This document shows positions 43,438 to 53,514 of a DNA stretch of 57,171 bases, in pieces. Under the pieces are notes generated by a model, which was not told where the DNA came from, ran no database searches, and saw only the letters and a list, made by a program, of their open reading frames with translations. Source of the stretch: Spirochaetales bacterium (GTDB taxonomy: Bacteria; Spirochaetota; Spirochaetia; SZUA-6; RPPD01); assembly GCA_016930675.1 (NCBI GenBank), contig JAFGGG010000015.1, forward strand, positions 1 through 57,171. The letters run 5' to 3'. The position numbers and the translations under genes are program-made. Positions within the stretch are counted from its first letter, which is position 1. Each line of letters starts with the position of its first letter.

Positions 43438-44094
43438 TCAGTTCTTAATAAAATATATTTCATCCAGATAAAAAGTACCTGGTCTGGGATAAGCCTGGTT
43501 GCCCTGCGACAGACCAAAACAGATACTCACTTTTTTCATATTTACCTGAGGTGTCCACGTTGAAATAGGAATAGAGACAACATGCCACTGATCATCCTTT
43601 TTATAACCGTACTGACCGTCCCTGATATCAAGCCAGGACTCAACATTACCGCTGTGTTTAATTAATATTTTGAGATCGGTAGTACTCTTTGGTATTTTAA
43701 TGGCAAAACGCAGCAAGCCGTTTTGAAACGCGGAAAGATCGGCAGCTTGGGCCAGATGCAGACCCATACCGAACCACGTGACTCCTGATTTGATTCTTAT
43801 TTTCATGTATTTAGTTCCGGCATAAGCCTCAGCACTGTTCTCTACAGTTCTAACATCTAAGCCGTTCCAAACATACAAATGATCCTTATTATAATCCATT
43901 CCTCCGTCATAAACATCACTCCATAACGGATAGATATTTGGATCAGCGGACGCTTTATTGATACCTGCATCATCAGTTTGCGCTGTGTCGCATGTTCTTA
44001 ATTTTTCTTCTGCTCTCACGGAATAAAGAGCCGTAAAACCGATTACAACCATACTTAACAGACTTAGGATAATAAACAACTTGGTTTTTTTCAT
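43438..44094 (-). CDS. Secreted beta-rich protein (galactose-binding-like, CBM-like)
   Basis: 218 residues from the ATG at 44094, which has an AGGAG 7 nt upstream; a GTG two codons earlier is less likely. A signal peptide (about 1-28, ending near VRAEE) leads to a beta-sandwich-like domain: NGLDVRTVENSAEAY, GLLRFAIKIPKSTTDLK, WHVVSIPISTW, and a final GTFYLDEIYFIKN. That layout is typical of CBM11/CBM-like jelly-roll domains that bind sugars. No catalytic domain is present. It is preceded by an operator-like palindrome. Confidence 0.6.
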   Translation of the reverse strand: MKKTKLFIILSLLSMVVIGFTALYSVRAEEKLRTCDTAQTDDAGINKASADPNIYPLWSDVYDGGMDYNKDHLYVWNGLDVRTVENSAEAYAGTKYMKIRIKSGVTWFGMGLHLAQAADLSAFQNGLLRFAIKIPKSTTDLKILIKHSGNVESWLDIRDGQYGYKKDDQWHVVSIPISTWTPQVNMKKVSICFGLSQGNQAYPRPGTFYLDEIYFIKN

Positions 44095-44129
44095 ATTCAC
44101 GCTCCTTTTCTTATTGGTATATTTATGGC

Positions 44130-44147
44130 AACATATTGGTATATGTT
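44130..44147. promoter_or_regulatory. Operator-like palindrome before the secreted protein gene
   Basis: AACATA-TTGGTA-TATGTT is a perfect inverted repeat about 36 nt upstream of the start. The sequence ATTGGTATAT occurs twice in this stretch. It may bind a regulator. The rest of the gap 44148-44462 shows only a long-loop hairpin (about 44310-44341, arms TTCCGCCC / GGGCGGAA) and no convincing gene. Confidence 0.35.
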
Positions 44148-44462
44148 ACCATACTATTATTTCCTTTCCCTTTTGTCAATATACATTCAGAATATAAAAT
44201 TAATTTATGCCCGACATAAGCGCATGCCTGTAATAAATATCCTTACTCGCAGCGTAACCGTTTATAATACCGATCTTATTCACCATATAATATCCGCTGA
44301 TTTTTCCGCCCGGAGAAGGCACTATGGGGGCGGAATCTGTACTTACAGGAAAATATAAACAGCAATAAATTAAAACATATAAACCATATTTTTTTATGAC
44401 TGCTCCTCTTTAGAAAACATACACCATTTCAAGCATCAACCTTGGATTCAATCATCTTGTAG

Positions 44463-45302
44463 TTAATCTTCCTGATCGCGGCCCGGTGAACCATCCGATT
44501 TCTTCTTTATCTTATCCAGGATTTTATCTATTTCTCTATTAGCCATTTTTCTTATTTCTTCCTCTGTGTGTTTATCCAACGATTTAACTTTATCCTCATA
44601 TTTGGGATTTTTATACACAATGAAATTCTTACGCTTTTTTTTAAATTCCCTGTTTTCACGATCCTTCCTCACTTCTTGTACCAAAGCTTCAAGCCAAAGC
44701 GGCAGAGGAAATGCAATCATACAAAAAACCACAGCTGTTAAACCTGTAATCAGCTGAACGACCAAACTATATACTATATAAAGCGGCGAAGGAATTAAAA
44801 AGGTCAGGACAAGAGATATCAACAGCAGCCATTTTGCCTTTATCGGGAAAATTCCGAATATATAAAAACGCGCATTGGGATTAAAAAAAGCAAAAACTGC
44901 GATAATGGCAAAGGTCAAACCGGAGGTTCCCATTATTGGAAAAGGCACGCCCAAAAGATGGAGTAAAAGCATACACACTATTCCGGAAACGGCGATAGTA
45001 GTTAAATAGAATTGGATAAAGAGCTTGGTACCCCACTCTTTTTCAAGCGCGCTTCCCACCCACCACATAAAGAGAGCGAAAAGCATAAAACCAAACAGGC
45101 TCTCTGCTCCCGCATAAATAGAGACAAGCGGATAGCTGAAGATTCGATAGAGCAGAGTTATATTAGCTGTGAGAGTATCCGAAAAATAAAGAGCGAGTGT
45201 ATTCCCCAGCTCCCGCATAAAGATGGAGAGCGTAAAAAACACAGTATGTATAACCAGAATCACTATAATGCTTTTTGATATTCTAGGAAAATGTTGTTCC
45301 AT
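44463..45302 (-). CDS. Rhomboid-family membrane protein, probably inactive
   Basis: 279 residues, about six membrane segments and a basic, charged C-terminal tail. The catalytic serine motif GxSG is present (IMGTSGLTF, S127). The catalytic histidine usually found in HLGG of a later helix is replaced: that helix reads VVQLITGLTA, with Q183 at the expected place. It is therefore probably a pseudo-protease. The tail (EEIRKMANREIDKILDKI) resembles that of other bacterial rhomboids. Confidence 0.75.
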   Translation of the reverse strand: MEQHFPRISKSIIVILVIHTVFFTLSIFMRELGNTLALYFSDTLTANITLLYRIFSYPLVSIYAGAESLFGFMLFALFMWWVGSALEKEWGTKLFIQFYLTTIAVSGIVCMLLLHLLGVPFPIMGTSGLTFAIIAVFAFFNPNARFYIFGIFPIKAKWLLLISLVLTFLIPSPLYIVYSLVVQLITGLTAVVFCMIAFPLPLWLEALVQEVRKDRENREFKKKRKNFIVYKNPKYEDKVKSLDKHTEEEIRKMANREIDKILDKIKKKSDGSPGRDQED

Positions 45303-45404
45303 AGGTTACGCTCACTTAATGATATTGTTATTCACATATAAGTCAAGATCACAATAGGAAAAAATAAGCAATATCTATCGCCACAAAAAACCGCAATATC
45401 AACA

Positions 45405-45436
45405 TACCACCACAGGCGGTGGCTTTTTCGGAAGTA
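45405..45436 (+). terminator. Terminator-like repeat element, copy 1
   Basis: A CCACC-acaggc-GGTGG stem followed by CTTTTTCGGAAG lies between the divergent rhomboid and permease genes. A close relative in opposite orientation is at 51457-51488, also in a divergent gap. The sequence fits a rho-independent terminator, yet no gene ends here on the plus strand. It may close a small RNA or act as an attenuator upstream of the permease. Confidence 0.45.
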
Positions 45437-45548
45437 AAAGTAAGCGGACACAAGTAATTTTCATTGACTAAGAAAGTCGATTTATATATCATTATCTTGA
45501 TTCTAGAAAATTTAAAAACCCTAATCAGATAAAGCGAGAGTCCTGACC

Positions 45549-47387
45549 TTGGCACATAAAAAACAAGTAACCTATGAGCTTTCGCGAGAACTCTCCCTTT
45601 TTCATCTCATCATGATGGGAGTGGGAATGATGATCGGTGCCGGAGTTTTTATCGGACTTACCGGAGTATATGTGGCGGCTACCGATCCCCAGCGTTTTAT
45701 GAATTTTTCTCCTTTTATCGCATCAGGTTGGGACAAAATATTGGTTTCAATGGGATTTCTCTATGTGGCGTTCGAGGGCTATGAGGTTATCGCGCAGGCA
45801 GGCGACGAAGCTATCAATCCGCGGCAAAATCTGCCCAAAGCCATGCTCTACTCAGTAGTTATTGTGGGCGTGATATATGTTCTGGTAAGCTTTGCCGCTG
45901 TTATCGCCGTCAAACAAGGTTCTCCGGGAGTAGACACGGATCCATGGTTATGGATCGGAAACCAAAAAAACGGATTCGGGGCCGCGGTCTCCAGGCTTTT
46001 CCCCTGGCAGGCTTTAGGGAGTTTTCTGGCAACACTGGCAGTCATCTTTGCCTCAACCTCAGCGTTGAATGCCACGATCTACTCGGCCACACGGGCCTCA
46101 TACGCACTGGGCAGAGACAGAATGCTGCCCAAGGTATTCGCCGCTATTTCCAAAAAAAGAAGAACACCGCATGCGGCTTTGCTTTTTACGGCAATCGTGA
46201 TTCTGTTAAACGTCATTCTCCTCCCCACCGAAGGTGTTGCCGCCAGTGCCAGCATCATGTTTCTCTTTCTGTTTCTTATTGTAAATCTGTGTGCCATTAA
46301 AATCCGGCTGAATATGGGAAACGAGCTTCACTACGGCTATCTCATGCCTTTTTTTCCCGTTTTCCCCATAATTGCCGTTATCTTACAGCCCATCCTCGCG
46401 TTTGAACTGCGGCACATCAGCTACATCTCATGGATAACCGCCGGCTTATGGATCGGATTGGGAATCCTTATCTACGTATTCTATTCACGGTTCAGGGTAA
46501 CTCCCACCGAGGATGAAATTCTGGTACTGGAAGAAAAAGAAGAGGTGCCGGCCGACGGCACAGAGTATCAGGTAATAATTCCGATTGCCAATCCGAAAAA
46601 CGCGCTTTCGATTGTACGTACCACCATAAAACTCTGTTCCCAAAGGGAATCGCAGATAAAGCTGCTTCATATGGTGCCTGTCCCGGATCAAATTTCTCTC
46701 TACGATGCCGAGAAACAAAGTATCGACGAGCACCTGCTGGAGGGAAAAGAAGCTCTTGTCGAGGCTATGCTTTATTTACTGCCCAGGTTTCCCATCACCA
46801 CCACTATCCGCCACTGCCGCAATATCGGACGCGGTATTATAAGCGCGGCACGAGAAAAAAAGACCGATCTTATCATTATGGGCTGGCATGGTAAAAAAAG
46901 GGATCACAGCTTTAGTATGGGGAGTATTTTAGACTATGTTATCTCACGAAGTCCCAGTGATATCGCTATTTTAAAGGATTGCGGTACCAAGAGTTTTCAT
47001 AAAATAGTAGTTCCTCTATTCTTAAATCAAAGCGATGATTTCGCCGTGGACGTCGCGAATCGCTTATGTGAACCTGCGGGAATTATCTCGTTTCTTCCTT
47101 TGGAGAATAAAAACAAAACAATTACTAAAAAATATTTTTCCGAATTACGCACAAAAGTTGATGACAAAAAAGTAAAAATCCTTAAACCGGTTTCACCTTA
47201 TAAAATCATACCTGCGTTGAAAAGCCTGAAGGATAACGATCTGCTTGTCTTAAGTATTCTTAATCAGAAATACTTCTCGCATTTAAAAGCACCTCTGCAT
47301 GTGACTATTGCCCATACCTGGGAAAAGTCTTTGGCTCTTGTATACAAATCAAAAGGTTTTATATCCTGGACAAAAAAGTGGTTTTGA
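45549..47387 (+). CDS. APC-family permease fused to universal-stress domains, with internal deletion
   Basis: 612 residues from a TTG (no ATG until residue 22). TM1 carries the APC signature GVGMMIGAGVFIGLTG. The next family block in sequence is FMNFSPFIASGWDKIL and FLYVAFEGYEVIAQAGDE, which normally lies after TM5. Roughly 150-170 residues (TM2-TM5) appear to be missing in frame between residues 37 and 48. The remaining helices and the cytoplasmic UspA-like domain (about 355-620, LIIMGWHGKKRDHSFSMGS) look normal. Transport activity is doubtful. Confidence 0.8.
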   Translation: MAHKKQVTYELSRELSLFHLIMMGVGMMIGAGVFIGLTGVYVAATDPQRFMNFSPFIASGWDKILVSMGFLYVAFEGYEVIAQAGDEAINPRQNLPKAMLYSVVIVGVIYVLVSFAAVIAVKQGSPGVDTDPWLWIGNQKNGFGAAVSRLFPWQALGSFLATLAVIFASTSALNATIYSATRASYALGRDRMLPKVFAAISKKRRTPHAALLFTAIVILLNVILLPTEGVAASASIMFLFLFLIVNLCAIKIRLNMGNELHYGYLMPFFPVFPIIAVILQPILAFELRHISYISWITAGLWIGLGILIYVFYSRFRVTPTEDEILVLEEKEEVPADGTEYQVIIPIANPKNALSIVRTTIKLCSQRESQIKLLHMVPVPDQISLYDAEKQSIDEHLLEGKEALVEAMLYLLPRFPITTTIRHCRNIGRGIISAAREKKTDLIIMGWHGKKRDHSFSMGSILDYVISRSPSDIAILKDCGTKSFHKIVVPLFLNQSDDFAVDVANRLCEPAGIISFLPLENKNKTITKKYFSELRTKVDDKKVKILKPVSPYKIIPALKSLKDNDLLVLSILNQKYFSHLKAPLHVTIAHTWEKSLALVYKSKGFISWTKKWF

Positions 47388-47434
47388 TGAAAACAAATAT
47401 ACTATTTGACAGGACGACAGGATCGTGCATATAA

Positions 47435-49471
47435 TTGATTCAAAAGCAAGACCTTATTTTTAGGATGAACAAGCTAAGTCAAACCTTTGATACAAGAAAA
47501 CAGGAACTCCACTGCCAACTTACTATCCCCTTAATCAGATATTTGGAAGAATTATACGGAACGAAAAGAATGATCGAAATAGTAGAACCGCTGGGACTTT
47601 CTGTACCCTATTTAAAAAATAATAGCAATTGGATGTCCTTTGCCTATTACAACGAATTATTAGAAAAAGTAGTTCAAGTAACCGGAGATGAACTGGCTCC
47701 GTATAAAGCTACTTTCAAGATAAATCCTAAAACATATTTTGATTTCGTTCTCTTCATCATATATAATAAAATGTGGTCAGGTTCACCAAGGCGGCTCTAT
47801 AAGATAATATTCAGTAAAAATATCTACAAACGTTATACAAAAATCGGCGCTTTTAAGATCCTCTCCTCCACCCGGGATTCAATAACAGTCGAAGCAAAAC
47901 TTTTTAAAGGGTATCGCCAGACACAATACAATTGCGATGCAATCAAGGGCATACTTGCTAATGCCCCGCTTAGCATGGGTTTGTCGATCGCGGATGTAAC
48001 TGAAAAACACTGTGCTGCCAAAGGAGCAAGCAGCTGCATTTATACTATCAAGTGGAAAATAAAAAAGAACTGGTTCACGCGGATAAGTCTGCTTTTTATC
48101 GCAGCAGTTATTATCTTACAACTGACTGTATTCAAAGGTGTTTTTAATATTAAGGATGTTTTTTTAACTATTGTCGTATATCTACTGGCCTTTTTTATGC
48201 AATTGGCTTTTAATTTACGCAGAAAATTCATTTTACAGGATAAAAGCAGTCAAAACAGAGAACGGTATCTCACACGAACAGTTGCAAAGCTCGAAAAAGA
48301 CAATGAAAAAATACTGAAATTAGAGCGTCAATACCATCAATCACAAAAAATGGAGGCGTTGGGACGTATTGCCGGCGGAATTGCTCACGATTTCAATAAT
48401 ATCCTCACGATCATTAATGGCAGCGTTGAATGCACAAAGCATCTTATAAAAAAAAATAATCCGGCCTATGAACATATAAATGAATGTACAAAAGCAGTAA
48501 AAAGAGCGTCCGAATTAACCAAGCAGTTGTTAACCTTTGCTAAAAGCGATACCAATCAACCGATTATACTCAATATAAACGAATTATTAATCGAGTTCAG
48601 CAAAATGATTACATCTGCGATCGGGGAAAATATTAAATTAAGTATTACTCCCTCATCAAATTCAGCTAATATAAATGTCGACAAAAATCAATTGGAGCGG
48701 GTACTTTTAAATTTGATATTGAATGCAAAAGAGGCTATGCCTGACGGCGGAAAACTTTTAATCACTACTGAAAATCTTGTTACTAATGAAAATTATAAAT
48801 TCAGCGAACTGCCCCCCGGAGAATATGTCCTGATTTCCCTGCGCGATACCGGTAAAGGCATTAAAAAAACAGAGCTTCACAATATTTTCGATCCGTTTTA
48901 TACCACAAAGACAACAGCGAAATCCACAGGTTTGGGGCTGGCCATCTGCTATAGCATGGTCAAACAAAATAAAGGTTACATTTTCGTGGAAAGCATATAC
49001 GACAAAGGTACTACATTTTATGTTTATTTTCCTATGGTTTCCGGAAGTGCAATAAAAGCTTCCTCAGATCACATTGATAAAGGAAATCTCCAAGGAAAAG
49101 AATGCATTCTATTTGTTGAAGATGAATCCGTTTTACGCAAGACATTTTCCAACATTCTAACAAGTTCAGGGTATACTATTATCCAGGCGAATAATGGTCC
49201 GGAAGCACTGAAGTATATCCAGAACAATCCCGATACGGTTATTGATCTGCTGTTAACCGATATTATAATGCCTAAAATGAACGGATACGACCTTGCCGGA
49301 CAAATAAAACAGAAGCTTCCCGATATTAAAGTTGTATTCATTTCCGGTTATAATGACAACATAATGCAATCCGATAAAATCGATAACCTCACCTCTGCTT
49401 TTTTAAGCAAACCATTTAAATCCGAAGATCTATTATCAACTATCCATAATATATTAACGAGAACACCATAA
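47435..49471 (+). CDS. Hybrid histidine kinase with V4R-like sensor region
   Basis: 678 residues from a TTG; an ATG at 47465 is an alternative start. The N-terminal ~205 residues end in a DVTEKHCAAKGASSCIYTIKW motif, with C193 and C201 in the C..KG..C pattern of V4R/4-vinyl-reductase-like domains. Two membrane helices follow (about 213-260), then a short coiled coil and HisKA with H318 in GGIAHDFNN. The ATPase has STGLGLAICYSM, and a C-terminal receiver has DLLLTDIIMPKM. It signals internally and probably through another regulator. Confidence 0.85.
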   Translation: MIQKQDLIFRMNKLSQTFDTRKQELHCQLTIPLIRYLEELYGTKRMIEIVEPLGLSVPYLKNNSNWMSFAYYNELLEKVVQVTGDELAPYKATFKINPKTYFDFVLFIIYNKMWSGSPRRLYKIIFSKNIYKRYTKIGAFKILSSTRDSITVEAKLFKGYRQTQYNCDAIKGILANAPLSMGLSIADVTEKHCAAKGASSCIYTIKWKIKKNWFTRISLLFIAAVIILQLTVFKGVFNIKDVFLTIVVYLLAFFMQLAFNLRRKFILQDKSSQNRERYLTRTVAKLEKDNEKILKLERQYHQSQKMEALGRIAGGIAHDFNNILTIINGSVECTKHLIKKNNPAYEHINECTKAVKRASELTKQLLTFAKSDTNQPIILNINELLIEFSKMITSAIGENIKLSITPSSNSANINVDKNQLERVLLNLILNAKEAMPDGGKLLITTENLVTNENYKFSELPPGEYVLISLRDTGKGIKKTELHNIFDPFYTTKTTAKSTGLGLAICYSMVKQNKGYIFVESIYDKGTTFYVYFPMVSGSAIKASSDHIDKGNLQGKECILFVEDESVLRKTFSNILTSSGYTIIQANNGPEALKYIQNNPDTVIDLLLTDIIMPKMNGYDLAGQIKQKLPDIKVVFISGYNDNIMQSDKIDNLTSAFLSKPFKSEDLLSTIHNILTRTP

Positions 49472-49502
49472 AAAAAGGGCTGTGAAAACCACAGCCCTTA
49501 TA
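49471..49502. terminator. Bidirectional terminator between convergent genes
   Basis: AAGGGCTGTG-aaaac-CACAGCCCTT, flanked by A- and T-rich runs, lies between the hybrid kinase (plus) and the LysM-like gene (minus). It can serve both. Confidence 0.85.
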
Positions 49503-49552
49503 AATCAATTATTATCTGAATACAATCTTCCTTTTAATAAGTACTACCCGCT

Positions 49553-50746
49553 TTAATTACCTTCAATTTCATTAATCGGTGTATATTCTTGATCGGGAGA
49601 ATAGGTTCCTTCCCTTATTTCACCTTTTAAACTCGGGATCTCCATAATCATATCAACCATGATGAGATGAGGATTATCGGTCTGAGGTATCTTGTCTTTG
49701 TTGGCCTCATACAGTATTCTCCATTTGTACTCGTCTCCGTAAACGAAATCATAACCCGCTATTTTGGAAAAACAATCACGCCGCGGTGAAAGCAATCTTA
49801 CCTTATAATATTTCGGTAAAACAGCACTGCTGCCGATTCCAAAAATCATAAGAGTATCAATCACCTGCTGCGATTTATTCATACTGGCCTGATACTGAGA
49901 GTTATCGAGATCGACTTTGGCCGAACCGAGCAGGATCGTCGCAGTGTCATACTCATCAGGATTGGTTTCATCCACTCCCTGCTCATCTGCCTGAGCAAGA
50001 GCATTTTCCGCCCTTTTATACAACGCACGGGCATCACCTCTCTGCATCAGATCTGCGATCTGTGTTTTTGCCTGGGAGAGATAATCTTTGGCATCCACAT
50101 ACTCTTTATTCTGGTAAGACTCTTCGCCTGAGTTAATCAGACCTGAAATCTGTTCATCGTCGGAATCACCTTTAGCAATATAGCCTTTGTCCAAAAGGGT
50201 TTTCAGTCCCTGTCTGGTATCCTGTATGAGTTTATCAATAACCGCGATGTCCTGAATCGCCGTAATCGCGCTTTGAGAGTGCTTGCTGCTTGCTTCAAAA
50301 CTTTCAATCGCCTGGGTAAGTAACGGCTGGGACTCATCCATTCCGATACCCCCTTCACTCGCTTTGTCAAGATCGACCATTCCGCTATCGTATTCGTCTT
50401 TTGCCGTCGCGTACAGATCTTTTGTCTCCGGATTTGTGTCGGCCCCAAGATCTTTGGCTTTGTTGAGATTAGCTTCGGCCTCCCGTCTGCTGGCACTGGC
50501 CCTGTGTTTGATATACTGCTTGTTTGCTTCGTTTTCCGCTTTTCTGGCATACTCCTCCGCCATCTGGGCGTATTCATTGCCTTTGTCATAATCACCCTGA
50601 TCGAAGGCCGCCTGCGCTTTCTGCAGATACTCCTTTGATTTTATATACCACTCATTTTCATATAATGATTCTGAAAAGAGAGACTGCAAGGTTAGAAAAG
50701 CAACCAAAAATAACATACCTATCATAATAAGTCTTTTAATTTTCAT
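49553..50746 (-). CDS. Secreted TPR-like / LysM-like protein
   Basis: 397 residues with a signal peptide (about 1-27). Long helical repeats rich in Ala, Glu and Lys follow (about 30-295), looking like TPR or coiled coil. The C-terminal segment YKVRLLSPRRDCFSKIAGYD, followed by FVYGDEYKWRILYEANKD, is the LysM-type peptidoglycan-binding pattern frequent in spirochaetes. It probably sits in the periplasm attached to the wall. It overlaps the lipoprotein gene by ATGA and follows it. Confidence 0.75.
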   Translation of the reverse strand: MKIKRLIMIGMLFLVAFLTLQSLFSESLYENEWYIKSKEYLQKAQAAFDQGDYDKGNEYAQMAEEYARKAENEANKQYIKHRASASRREAEANLNKAKDLGADTNPETKDLYATAKDEYDSGMVDLDKASEGGIGMDESQPLLTQAIESFEASSKHSQSAITAIQDIAVIDKLIQDTRQGLKTLLDKGYIAKGDSDDEQISGLINSGEESYQNKEYVDAKDYLSQAKTQIADLMQRGDARALYKRAENALAQADEQGVDETNPDEYDTATILLGSAKVDLDNSQYQASMNKSQQVIDTLMIFGIGSSAVLPKYYKVRLLSPRRDCFSKIAGYDFVYGDEYKWRILYEANKDKIPQTDNPHLIMVDMIMEIPSLKGEIREGTYSPDQEYTPINEIEGN

Positions 50747-51351
50747 TGTATTTCCCCTTCCTCAAGATCTTCTTCGGACTCGCCTTCTATTTCAATTATC
50801 ATCTTATCGACCTTGTTGATCTGTTCTTCGGCTGAGTCGATTGAGGTTTTGGCTTTATCGTGTTTTACTTTAGCAGCCTCATAAGCGCTTTCAAACAAGG
50901 TTCTGGCCTGTTCCAACTGCACAAGAGCCTCCTCATATTTACCCTCTTCACTTAAGGCGATAGCCTTCCGATACTCTTCATCCGCTTTGACAAAATCGTC
51001 TTGCACGGCAACATCGGCTTTAATATTCTTGGCTTTGTTGCGGGAAGAATCGGTGTTGCTTTTTGTGTCGTTTACACGAAGAGGATAGGCCTGCTTGATG
51101 ATATCAAGATACAAGGCATTGGCGGCATCGAACGCTTCTTTGGATTTCGCGTTGTCTTTATCGTAATTGGTTTCACCCTCCACGTATTTTTGCTCCGCTT
51201 CGGAATGCTCATCCGGAAAATAGGTATTGAGTTTATTTCTGGCAATAATTTCTCGGTTCTCCTGTGCCTGTTTGTACTCTTCTTCCGGCAGAGAAGCACA
51301 GGCTGTAAACAGGATTACACATAACAGTGTATAAAAGATTTTTTTAACCAT
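50743..51351 (-). CDS. Lipoprotein with helical repeats
   Basis: 202 residues with a lipobox ending at C18 (LFTACASL). The mature part is helical and charged (YRKAIALSEEGKYEEALVQL, TPR-like), with an acidic tail. It is translated just before the LysM-like protein and overlaps it by 4 nt, so the two likely form a periplasmic complex. Orthologous pairs are a spirochaete hallmark (inference from pattern memory). Confidence 0.75.
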   Translation of the reverse strand: MVKKIFYTLLCVILFTACASLPEEEYKQAQENREIIARNKLNTYFPDEHSEAEQKYVEGETNYDKDNAKSKEAFDAANALYLDIIKQAYPLRVNDTKSNTDSSRNKAKNIKADVAVQDDFVKADEEYRKAIALSEEGKYEEALVQLEQARTLFESAYEAAKVKHDKAKTSIDSAEEQINKVDKMIIEIEGESEEDLEEGEIQ

Positions 51352-51456
51352 AGCTACTTCCTTTCATTTATTTTTCATAATATCCATAATAGTTAAAATA
51401 TTATTTATTTGTTTATTGCACAAGACCTAAAAGAGATTAATCATAAAAAAAGTTTG

Positions 51457-51488
51457 CTTCCGAAAAAGCCGCCGCCTATGGTGGTGGT
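51457..51488 (-). terminator. Terminator-like repeat element, copy 2
   Basis: Read on the minus strand this is CCACCACCATAGGCGGCGG then CTTTTTCGGAAG, matching copy 1 at 45405-45436 with few differences. Another hairpin (CGACCAAATGGTGG then CTTTTTC, plus strand, about 51510-51529) lies next to it. Both are in the divergent gap between the lipoprotein and chemoreceptor genes. Confidence 0.45.
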
Positions 51489-51609
51489 TAAAAAGATGCC
51501 GACCAAATGGTGGCTTTTTCTCCTCCCTTGGGATTTCCCGCACACAATAATAATCTGGCAAATGGGCATGCAAGTACATATAATGTAAATAAGGTCGGTA
51601 CTGAACAAG

Positions 51610-53493
51610 ATGCGTCTAAGAACAAACATCTTATTAAAAATATTTGCGGCTAATCTGGGGATTCCGCTTGTTATAGGAGGGATATTGCGGGAACAGATTG
51701 TAGGTATTTTCAATCCCAATATCACAATGAATCTTGCAGAACGCATTGTATTCTCTATACGAACGATCAATGTGATCGCTATTTGTTTTTTTGCAGTGAT
51801 AGCTTACGCCATTATTGTTTACCTGTTAAAACCATTATTTTCCTATCTTAAAAACGGCACCGAATACAATAAGGCCAGAAAAGCCTCCCTCATCATCCCC
51901 TGGTTTCTGCTGTTAATCCATTTTATTTTCTGGATTATCGGAGTATTCGTTGTCTATGCTTTCATATTTCAGTGGAAAGCGTCAGGCGGATATTCTTTTT
52001 ACATATCCCTCTTAAACACGTTGGCAGCCGGACTTCTATCCGGACTTTTTGCCGCTCTGCTTGTAAACAATATCCTGCTTGCTGCCAAAAAAGTGCTTAT
52101 CATGACCACTATCCGGCAAGATGAGAATGATGTGTTTATCAAGATAAAGGATTATCTGATCCTGTTTATTGTGGTATTAAACCTTGGCGTTTTCCTTTTT
52201 CACGTGGGGAATTTTTATGCGTACGCCCGGCAGATACCGGAAGCCTATCCTCCTTTAAGCGCAGCCATAGCCATTGTAACCTTACTGTTCCTTTTATTAT
52301 TCTTTTTACTCCAGTTTCTGTCTAAAAAAGAGGATTCATACCAAAAAAGGCAGATAATCGGCAAGTTAAAACAGATGAATTCAGCTCAAGGCGATTTGAA
52401 TGATCTGATTACCCTTATAAATTTCGATGATGTCGGTATAATTGCCAAAGAGTTCAACCTGCTTATGGCAAAACTGAAAGATACGGTTACGCATATTTCA
52501 CAAAACACGAATAACCTTACCGAAACAGGAACTCAGCTTTCGCAACACATTGACAATTATATACTCTCATCTCAATCCAATATAACTCAATTATACAATA
52601 TCGACAAACAGATGAAAGACCAAAAAAAACAGGCCCATACCGCCTCGGAATCTGTGAGTGATATTACCCATAAAATAAATGCTCTGGACGCCTCTATTCA
52701 GGGACAGGCGGCGAATGTAGCTGAATCGTCTGCTGCGGTTCAGCAGATAATAAAAAACTTTTCTCTCATATCCGGTGCGAACGAAGCCGTACAGCAAAAT
52801 TTTTTCTCCCTTGTCGAGATAGCCAACCGGGGAAAAGAAAAGATTTCCGATGTCTCCGCCAAGATTACAGATTTGCTTAACCAGGCGCAGCAATTGGAAG
52901 AAGCCAACGAACTGATCTCCGCCATCGCCTCACAAACCGATCTCCTGGCCATGAACGCGGCTATTGAGGCCGCTCATGCGGGAGAAGCGGGCCGCGGATT
53001 CGCAGTGGTGGCTGAAGAAATCAGAAAATTGGCGGAAAACTCATCAGAGCAGTCGAAAGAAATTATGAGTCTGTTGGAAGCCATATCAACTACGATTGAA
53101 ACCGTGGCGGGGGAGGTACAGAAGACCGAAAGTACCTTTAATCAGGTTCAGCAGTATATTCATAAAACAAATGATCTTGAAAAGGAAGTTCACACGTCGA
53201 TGCAGGAACTTAAATCCGGCAGTAATGAGGTTTTAAAAGGCCTTGACGAGATTAACTCGATTACTCAGCATGTAAAAACCAATGCCGGAGATATCCTGCA
53301 TGACGCTGCGGAAGTCGAAAAATCGCTTAAGGCTCTTGAAGAAATAGCTGTTAAACTCGAAGACCACATGCAGCAGCTGGCGGACAGCACAAGAACCATG
53401 GAAAACGATGTGCGTCGGATGGAAGAAGTAAATAAAAAGAATGTCACGAATATTGAGAATATCAAAGACTCTAGCGGGAGTTTTAAAGTATAA
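51610..53493 (+). CDS. Methyl-accepting chemotaxis protein, polytopic
   Basis: 627 residues with about six membrane helices in the first 240 residues and no large periplasmic sensor, an architecture seen in spirochaetes. The C-terminal coiled-coil signalling domain has the conserved tip ([20 protein letters not shown], about residues 445-465), followed by [14 protein letters not shown]. It has its own promoter region in the divergent gap. It probably senses membrane or internal signals. Confidence 0.92.
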   Translation: MRLRTNILLKIFAANLGIPLVIGGILREQIVGIFNPNITMNLAERIVFSIRTINVIAICFFAVIAYAIIVYLLKPLFSYLKNGTEYNKARKASLIIPWFLLLIHFIFWIIGVFVVYAFIFQWKASGGYSFYISLLNTLAAGLLSGLFAALLVNNILLAAKKVLIMTTIRQDENDVFIKIKDYLILFIVVLNLGVFLFHVGNFYAYARQIPEAYPPLSAAIAIVTLLFLLLFFLLQFLSKKEDSYQKRQIIGKLKQMNSAQGDLNDLITLINFDDVGIIAKEFNLLMAKLKDTVTHISQNTNNLTETGTQLSQHIDNYILSSQSNITQLYNIDKQMKDQKKQAHTASESVSDITHKINALDASIQGQAANVAESSAAVQQIIKNFSLISGANEAVQQNFFSLVEIANRGKEKISDVSAKITDLLNQAQQLEEANELISAIASQTDLLAMNAAIEAAHAGEAGRGFAVVAEEIRKLAENSSEQSKEIMSLLEAISTTIETVAGEVQKTESTFNQVQQYIHKTNDLEKEVHTSMQELKSGSNEVLKGLDEINSITQHVKTNAGDILHDAAEVEKSLKALEEIAVKLEDHMQQLADSTRTMENDVRRMEEVNKKNVTNIENIKDSSGSFKV

Positions 53494-53514
53494 TATGATA
53501 AGCGCGCAAAAAAA

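Noticed and set aside
44125..44358. A 77-codon frame upstream of the secreted protein
   Set aside because: No ribosome site, unlikely composition, and it crosses the operator-like palindrome.
51441..51770. A 109-codon minus-strand frame upstream of the chemoreceptor
   Set aside because: It runs antisense through the start of the real MCP gene and through terminator-like hairpins, and it has no domain.
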